The notes beneath the pieces were generated by a model. The model did no database searches. It had not been told where the DNA came from and saw only the letters and a list, made by a program, of their open reading frames with translations. Source: SZUA-22 sp963751695 (lineage in GTDB: Bacteria; Bacteroidota; Ignavibacteria; Ignavibacteriales; Melioribacteraceae). Taken from it: DNA of 64,000 nt. The position numbers were made by a program, and so were the translations under genes. This document shows positions 58,705 to 64,000 of this stretch, in pieces. The DNA lies in assembly GCA_963751695.1 (NCBI GenBank), contig CAVVVP010000005.1, forward strand, positions 372,001 through 436,000, given 5' to 3'. Numbering within the stretch: the first letter of the stretch is position 1; each line of letters begins with the position of its first letter.

Positions 58705-59247
58705 TTAATTCACTACTGTTGTAAAACCAAATTTGGAGAATTGATATATTTTCGCATCAATGACAAGTGCCCAATGATTATCATAGTCAATAATTAAGCG
58801 ACCATAGTCAACATCTGTTAATTCACCCTCATTGTTCATCATTTTAAAATCTACAATATCTCCCTTCATAAAATTCATTCCAGTAAATTTAAGAGTCAGA
58901 AAAACGGGTTTATCTAGGATAAGTTTATGGGGAGTAATATCAACTATTGCACAGTATTTTTCTGTGCTGGGAACACAAATGGAAACTTGTTCTTGATCTG
59001 CAAAACAGAATTCAGGAAATTCGAGAATGCCAATAGCATTTGAGGAGACACATTTTATATCAAAGTCGATCTCGCCTCCCTCATTGCCCTCAATTATCTT
59101 AGCCTGCAGTCTCTCGTCTCTTAGATAATCATTTGTAGTAACAAATTCTACAATTCCAGAATTATCAGATAGTTCAACAATGCCTAGATTATCTGAACAT
59201 CCAGAAAGGACAAATAAAGCAATTATTAGGCTGAGATAGTATTTCAT
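58705..59247 (-). CDS. Hypothetical lipoprotein (ZU5-like, paralogue of neighbour)
   Basis: A 180-residue lipoprotein: signal peptide with lipobox LSGC (Cys 17). The mature part is beta-rich; a segment HKLILDKPVFLTLKFTGMN followed by DYDNHWALV and the ending KIYQFSKFGFTTV resembles the ZU5-type and HFSRYGF ending of the next lipoprotein, suggesting divergent paralogues. Four Cys (KCV, FCF, ICV, YCA) could form disulfides. It is 14 bp upstream of the TPR gene. I do not recognise a function. Confidence 0.7.
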   Translation of the reverse strand: MKYYLSLIIALFVLSGCSDNLGIVELSDNSGIVEFVTTNDYLRDERLQAKIIEGNEGGEIDFDIKCVSSNAIGILEFPEFCFADQEQVSICVPSTEKYCAIVDITPHKLILDKPVFLTLKFTGMNFMKGDIVDFKMMNNEGELTDVDYGRLIIDYDNHWALVIDAKIYQFSKFGFTTVVN

Positions 59248-59437
59248 TTTTTATTCAATTACTAACAATCTGTTATGCTTTTAATTGACAATATCTGTAC
59301 CAGTTAATCAGAAGGTTTTTGTTCTCAAAATGGAAATAAATATGTGAGTATCTGATTTATTGTAAATATTACAAGTATAAAAATCTTACTTGGATAATTT
59401 TTACTAGCTATCGATGAGATTAATGGTTTAAAATAAA

Positions 59438-59463
59438 GAAGCTCCTTTTTTCAAAGGAGCTTC
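59438..59463 (-). terminator. Rho-independent terminator of the 59.5 kb lipoprotein gene
   Basis: GAAGCTCCTTT (59438-59448) pairs with AAAGGAGCTTC (59453-59463) around a four-base loop. On the minus strand it is followed by TTTATTTT. It lies 45 bases past the lipoprotein stop, so the two lipoprotein genes are probably separate transcription units. Confidence 0.88.
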
Positions 59464-59507
59464 AACATTCAATAAGACAGAAGATGCTTTTATGAGAGGA
59501 GTAAATC

Positions 59508-60083
59508 TTAGTTATCTGTTCTTTTTGTAAATCCATAACGAGAGAAATGGGCTAGATGTGCTTTTACAACTACCCAACCATTTCCCACGATTAACAATTC
59601 TGGGATGATTTCTTCATTTTCATCCAAGTACCAAAATTTAACATCATCACCAGCTGATACATCAACACCAATAAATGCAGCAGCTAGTTGTGAAGATGGA
59701 TTTGATTTACCAGCTTTTAATTCTAATGCCACAACCTCATTGTTTGAAACCAATTTAATTTTGACATTATCCGATTCATCAATACCTGTGACAATACCTA
59801 GCTTACCTAATGATAAAACACCTTGTGTACCTAACAGAAATGGAACTTCATCACCATTTTCTACTACTTTGGAAGTGGAACTGGGTAAACCCTTCTGCAA
59901 AATATTAACTTTTTCAATTCCTAATACTTCCTTAGCTTCGATTGTTAAATCAGAAACTGGACCATTGCTAACTTTTAGAAATTCTTGTTGCTGCGTGTCG
60001 GCTGGACCAACAACATCAGAATTCTCTGAACATCCCCAGAACGATAGTGAGATTAGAACAGCGAAAATCAAAAACTTTTTCAT
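59508..60083 (-). CDS. Hypothetical lipoprotein with HFSRYGF ending
   Basis: A 191-residue lipoprotein, signal peptide with lipobox FWGC (Cys 18). The remainder is mostly beta, containing QQEFLKVSNGP and WYLDENEEIIPELLI, then a conserved-looking ending NGWVVVKAHLAHFSRYGFTK like that of its neighbour at 58.7 kb. This ending resembles the last strand of ZU5-like domains. ATG at 60081-60083. It is a monocistronic unit closed by a strong terminator. Function unknown. Confidence 0.7.
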   Translation of the reverse strand: MKKFLIFAVLISLSFWGCSENSDVVGPADTQQQEFLKVSNGPVSDLTIEAKEVLGIEKVNILQKGLPSSTSKVVENGDEVPFLLGTQGVLSLGKLGIVTGIDESDNVKIKLVSNNEVVALELKAGKSNPSSQLAAAFIGVDVSAGDDVKFWYLDENEEIIPELLIVGNGWVVVKAHLAHFSRYGFTKRTDN

Positions 60084-60285
60084 ATTGAACCCCTATACTT
60101 ATGATTTTATTATTTTGAGATAATAATTGCCCTCACAATGACAAAATCTATACCAGTCAATATTTTTTTCGATTTTAGCACAAAAACAAAGCATCTTCTC
60201 AATTAGCTTTTAATTTTTATGTAAGATATACCGGTATAATTTCCACTATAAAAGGAATTATATTGTTGTAATATCGTAATTTTTA

Positions 60286-63200
60286 TCAATTTGTCAAATA
60301 TTTAAATTTATTTAAATAATTTTGTGTTCGAGGATTATTAATGTAGCTGCTTTTAATTTCTGAAGATTTCATGTTTTCAATAATATATTCTATCATGTTA
60401 AAATACTCGTTCCCATACTCAAAAGCTTTTGTAAGAGTACCTCTTATATAATAATTTTCTGATAATTTAAATAGTGTGGAAATTGTTAATTCAGTTATAC
60501 TTAACGATTCAAGCAATGCCATCCCTTTTTTTAGAAATGATAATGGCAACTCTAAATTATTTGGATCAGCAATTTCAGTAATGAGCGCGTTTAAATAGTT
60601 TCGATTTGCCTCAAAGTAGTTGTTGGTGCTGCATATATCTTGGATCTCTTTAGAAGCAAGAATTGAGTTAATCTCTTCTGAGTGATTATGATCGAGTAAA
60701 ATCAGCGCTAAAAAAAAACTTAACTCTGCGAACATAAAATTTTCATTCCGTTCTTTTAGTAAATCAAGAACACTTTTTAATTTTTCATAAGTTTTTGGAG
60801 AGTATTCATTTAATAAATCATCAATAAGATTAATAAACTTAATTAGTGGTGGAGATTCTTCTTCATCGCCACCCACTACTTTTTCAATTTCTTTTATCGT
60901 AGAAATCATTTTTTTCTTATTACCTACTATCCAATACAATTTCGTAAGTAAGACTAGTGCTTCAGATAATTCAGAGTCATTCTTTAGTTGCTTAAAAATT
61001 GTATTTGCTTCTGTAAGAGCATCCAAGCATTTCTGATACTCACAAATGATTAGGAACGATTCACCAAGATTTGAGAGAACAAGTCCGTAACCATTTTTGT
61101 TTCCCAATCCCCTAAAAATATTTCCTGCCCGCTGATAAAGATCTATTGCTTCTTCAAATTCAGCATGCTCATAATGAAAAATTCCATAGTTCAATAACAA
61201 GCGAGCTTCTTGATCGACATTTCCTATGGATTGATTAATCTGCAATGCTTTATTCCAATGTTTCTCTGCGTCAGAATAGTTTCCCATCATATTATGGATA
61301 TTTCCAATATTGACTTGAATTGCAGCTATTCTTAAAAGATTATTTATTTTAGAATAACTTGAAAATGCTGATTCGAAATATTTCAGCACAACTGATAGTT
61401 CATTTCCTTTGTAAAGTTCATTTAGACCTAATAAATTATAAACTCTTCCTAATAATTCTAAATTGGCTGATTCTTCACTTATTATTTCGTTGCATAGTCT
61501 TATAGACTCTTCAAAATTGTTTAATTCCAGTTGGGCATTCGCCATTTCGAAGAGGATGTTATTTCGTTCCTTCCCAATTTTGTTTAATATCTTTACGAGT
61601 AATTTTAATCCATCTTGTAGTTCCCCTAGATTGATCAAAATAATTCCCAAATATTTGTCATGAATTACTGCTAAAGCAGTGTCCAATTTTTTCTTATTTG
61701 TACCTGCTAGAACTGATCGAGCAGTTTTAAACTCACTCATAATTATTAGAACTTCTGTGAGATCAAAAGTGGTAAGAATACTTTCGGTTTCTTCGAGTTT
61801 ATAGTTTATTTTTCTCTCCAACAATCTTCGCTTTAATCCTGGATAAGCGATAATACTCTCATTTTCTAAAGCTTCATTAATCATATCTTTGGCTAAATCG
61901 AATCTTTCAGCAAATTCATATTGAATAATTATAGTGGTATTCGTTTCCGCTAGAGAAAGCTCTTTCAATTTATCAGCTGCTTTTAAATGGAGTAATTTCA
62001 CATCTCGAATATTCTTATAAACAAAACTCTTAAATCCCTCATTGTTATAAACTGGATTGATGCTTTGAAATACACTTTTCAGAATATTTTTATTTCGTAG
62101 ATCCGTAACGATTAGTTGCATGTCTTTTCGACTTAGTCCTAGAATTTCTGAAATGATGTTCACAGATATCTCTGACTTAAATATCGAAACAATCTCCAAA
62201 ACTGAAAGTTCGATAAGTAAAAGTTCATTGTAAATTTTTAAATACACATTTTCTTGTGTCTCAACAATAGAATCAATCAATTTTGGATCATCATTTATAA
62301 TAATGCTCTCTGTTGAATATTCAAGAATTCCAGAAACTATCATATTAAAAATAAAATCATTTATCCCGCTCGGATTTCTATCAGTGTATGCTAAAAGGGT
62401 TTTTGTGAATTTTTCTTTTGGAAAATAATCAGCGTAACTTTTATGAACAATTTCTTTGATCTCTTCATCAGTGAACGGTAATAATTTTACTTCGGTTATA
62501 TTTTCAAACCCAGAAAGAAATTCTTGGGAGCTCTCTGCACTTAAGATCATTTTAATATTATTTGCTTGAAGTATTGGAATGATCTCATTAATAAACTCTA
62601 TAATTCTTGGATTGGAATATTCTAAATCGTCGATTAAAAGAATAAACTCTGTTTGTTTTGATATTTTTGCAAAAATAGATTTCAATTCACTTAAAAGGTC
62701 TTTTGAATCATCATTCAGATGCATTGAAATATACTGCTCAAGAGATTCATCTATTTTTTGATAGAGTACTTCCGAATAAATTAGCTTATTAAAGAACTGA
62801 ACCCAGAAATTTTTACTACGCACAAAACTTGATATCCTTATTAAAACTGAGTTTTGATATCGTCCATTTAAATACTCCAAGTATTCACTTTTACCACTCC
62901 CCTTTTCTCCTTCCAATTTTAAGATGTTGTATTCGCTATCTGGTAATATAAAATCATCAACTTTTTCAACTATATTTTTGTTGCTTATAAATTGAGGTAG
63001 GGGTTTAAAAGATAACTTTGATTTCTGACTTATTTCTCGATCAAGATCTGTATAGTAATCGAGTGTGGATTTATATCTGTTCTCCGGGTCTTTCGCAAGA
63101 AGTTTCCTTATAACTCCAACAATTTTTTTGGAATACCGACAAGATGGAAACTCAAAATTCTTTTCTAGATGAGCATGAAAGATTTCTAATTCGTTTTCAG

Positions 63201-63847
63201 TATTAAATGGAAATCTGCCATATGCAAGTTGATATAACATAATGCCGAGAGAGTAAAGATCTGCTCTATGATCTGGTTTTACATTTCTCAGAATTTCAGG
63301 AGCTAAGTATTCTGAGGTTCCCTTAACAAATTCAGTTTCAAGATTTGGAAGATAACTCGACAACCCAAAATCAATAAATTTAACAGTAGGATTTGCAGCA
63401 GTGTTTATGACTAATATGTTCTCAGGTTTAATGTCAAAGTATATGTAATTTGCTTGATGCAGATAAAACAAAACAGAAGTTATTTGATCAAGGATATTTA
63501 AGAAAGTCGATTCCCTTTTTATTTCAGAAACTTGATCGATGTTAATGCCCTCAATATGTTCCATAACAAAGAAGATATCATTTTCAGAGAGTGAAAACTC
63601 ACTCTTATCAATATCGCTTAAACTTAATATTTTGCCTTCTTTTAAAAACATTGATAATGTTTGGATGATCGAACTTCCTAAGCATTTCGAATTCATTAGT
63701 GAAGGAATCCTGCTCATCGTTATTTGCAGTATAGGGCAAAATCTTAATTGCAAATTTTGTGTCAGGATTGAATTTATCCGTACAAGTAAAGACTTTACTT
63801 CTCCCTTCTCCAATTTTTTCTAATATGGAATACCGATCATTAATCAT
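60286..63847 (-). pseudogene. Ser/Thr protein kinase - STAND-type ATPase - TPR fusion, split by one frameshift
   Basis: About 1,185 residues. Starting at ATG 63845-63847 (TGATG overlap with the upstream permease stop), the kinase N-lobe has GEGRSKVF and AIK (Lys 35) and reaches FDHPNIINVF. One extra A in the A4 run (plus strand 63640-63643) breaks the frame, which resumes with KEGKILSLSDID, FVMEHIEG, FDIKPEN (HRD replaced by YFD, catalytic Asp kept), DFG and YLAPE. Then an AAA/STAND ATPase with Walker A GEKGSGKSEY and Walker B ILLIDDLEYS (about 290-560), and some ten TPR units to the C-terminus. No DNA-binding domain is present. This architecture resembles the PknK/Hstk class of signalling proteins. 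Inducer unknown. Confidence 0.85.
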
Positions 63848-64000
63848 CAGTGATCTTTACCTTGATTATAAATTGATTTTATTTTTTCACCAAATAGATT
63901 GAATGTAAGCAGAGTAACAATGAGTATGAGTCCTGGGAAGAACATCATCCACCAACCTTGCGACATATAGTGTTGACCAGATAAAATCATTGAACCCCAC
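63847..64000 (-). CDS. Oligopeptide/dipeptide ABC transporter permease, C-terminal end (5' end outside window)
   Basis: The last 50 codons of a minus-strand gene run from the right edge to TGA at 63847-63849: WGSMI, then YMSQGWWMMFFPGLILIVT and LLTFNLFGEKI. This is the DppC/OppC-type permease C-terminus (PxxxFPGxxIxxTVLxFNLxGDxL pattern). The stop overlaps the kinase start (TGATG), so the transporter and kinase genes appear translationally coupled. Confidence 0.8.
   Translation of the reverse strand, partial: WGSMILSGQHYMSQGWWMMFFPGLILIVTLLTFNLFGEKIKSIYNQGKDH

Noticed and set aside
42200..63643. Programmed +1 frameshifting as the explanation for all AAAAGAA breaks
   Set aside because: The same AAA AGA A context is read in frame elsewhere (nqrB, rsmA), no stimulatory element was recognised, and most other breaks have different contexts; kept only as a question in the findings.
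60286..63813. The long kinase frame starting MEKGEVKSLL as a complete protein
   Set aside because: Its first 55 or so residues are the wrong frame over the true kinase N-lobe (GEGRSKVF, AIK) that starts at 63847.

Overview
This 64 kb window is AT-rich, gene-dense bacterial chromosome, most likely from the Ignavibacteria/Chlorobiota side of the Bacteroidota-FCB superphylum. Evidence: type IX secretion (T9SS) C-terminal sorting domains with a YPNPFNP motif (6.2 kb and 38.6 kb genes), MacB/HlyD/TolC export, outer-membrane barrels, Na+-NQR and menaquinone methyltransferase. Unlike Bacteroidia, many genes have clear Shine-Dalgarno (SD) sites, and at least eight genes appear to start with TTG. No IS element, prophage or CRISPR array was seen. 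The one RNA gene recognised is tRNA-Leu(UAG).

Layout. 0-8 kb: the tail of an ABC-F ATPase, a divergent ROK kinase, the overlapping run rsmA-mgtE-PAP2-menG, then an isolated T9SS cargo gene next to an attC-like inverted repeat. 7.5-17.7 kb (minus strand): aroC with a metallo-beta-lactamase-fold hydrolase, and a run reading large OM protein, Nudix, PfkB kinase, mtnA, recO, htrA, ending at a clear terminator. 17.8-25 kb (minus): a tripartite exporter reading TolC, HlyD, ABC ATPase and three MacB-type permeases. 25-33 kb: a lipoprotein gene, then (minus) a Ser/Thr kinase with a YCF48-like sensor, murA, a membrane gluzincin and cca. 33-35.2 kb: tRNA-Leu and tig-clpP with a terminator. 35-42.4 kb: a DPP4-like peptidase, a DUF481-like OM protein and a T9SS subtilase. 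42.6-48.6 kb: gltBD. 49-56 kb: nqrABCDEF-apbE-nqrM. 56-63.8 kb (minus): a GAF histidine kinase, a TPR protein, two related lipoproteins and a Ser/Thr kinase-ATPase-TPR giant translationally coupled to an oligopeptide permease gene.

The strongest anomaly is the clustering of single-base frameshifts. The subtilase needs five corrections and nqrB-nqrF roughly twenty, two Ser/Thr kinases need one each, and the T9SS cargo gene appears to need one in its signal peptide. The adjoining long genes gltB, gltD, nqrA, apbE, aroC and murA are clean. After correction the conserved motifs I checked return. The parsimonious reading is local unpolished sequence, possibly where short reads map ambiguously; real pseudogenisation cannot be excluded. 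Biologically the most interesting items are the separated Ser/Thr-kinase-ATPase-TPR and GAF-histidine-kinase genes that resemble a split Hstk-type dual kinase, the kinase with a YCF48-like extracytoplasmic domain, the three-permease MacB system, and the attC-like palindrome.
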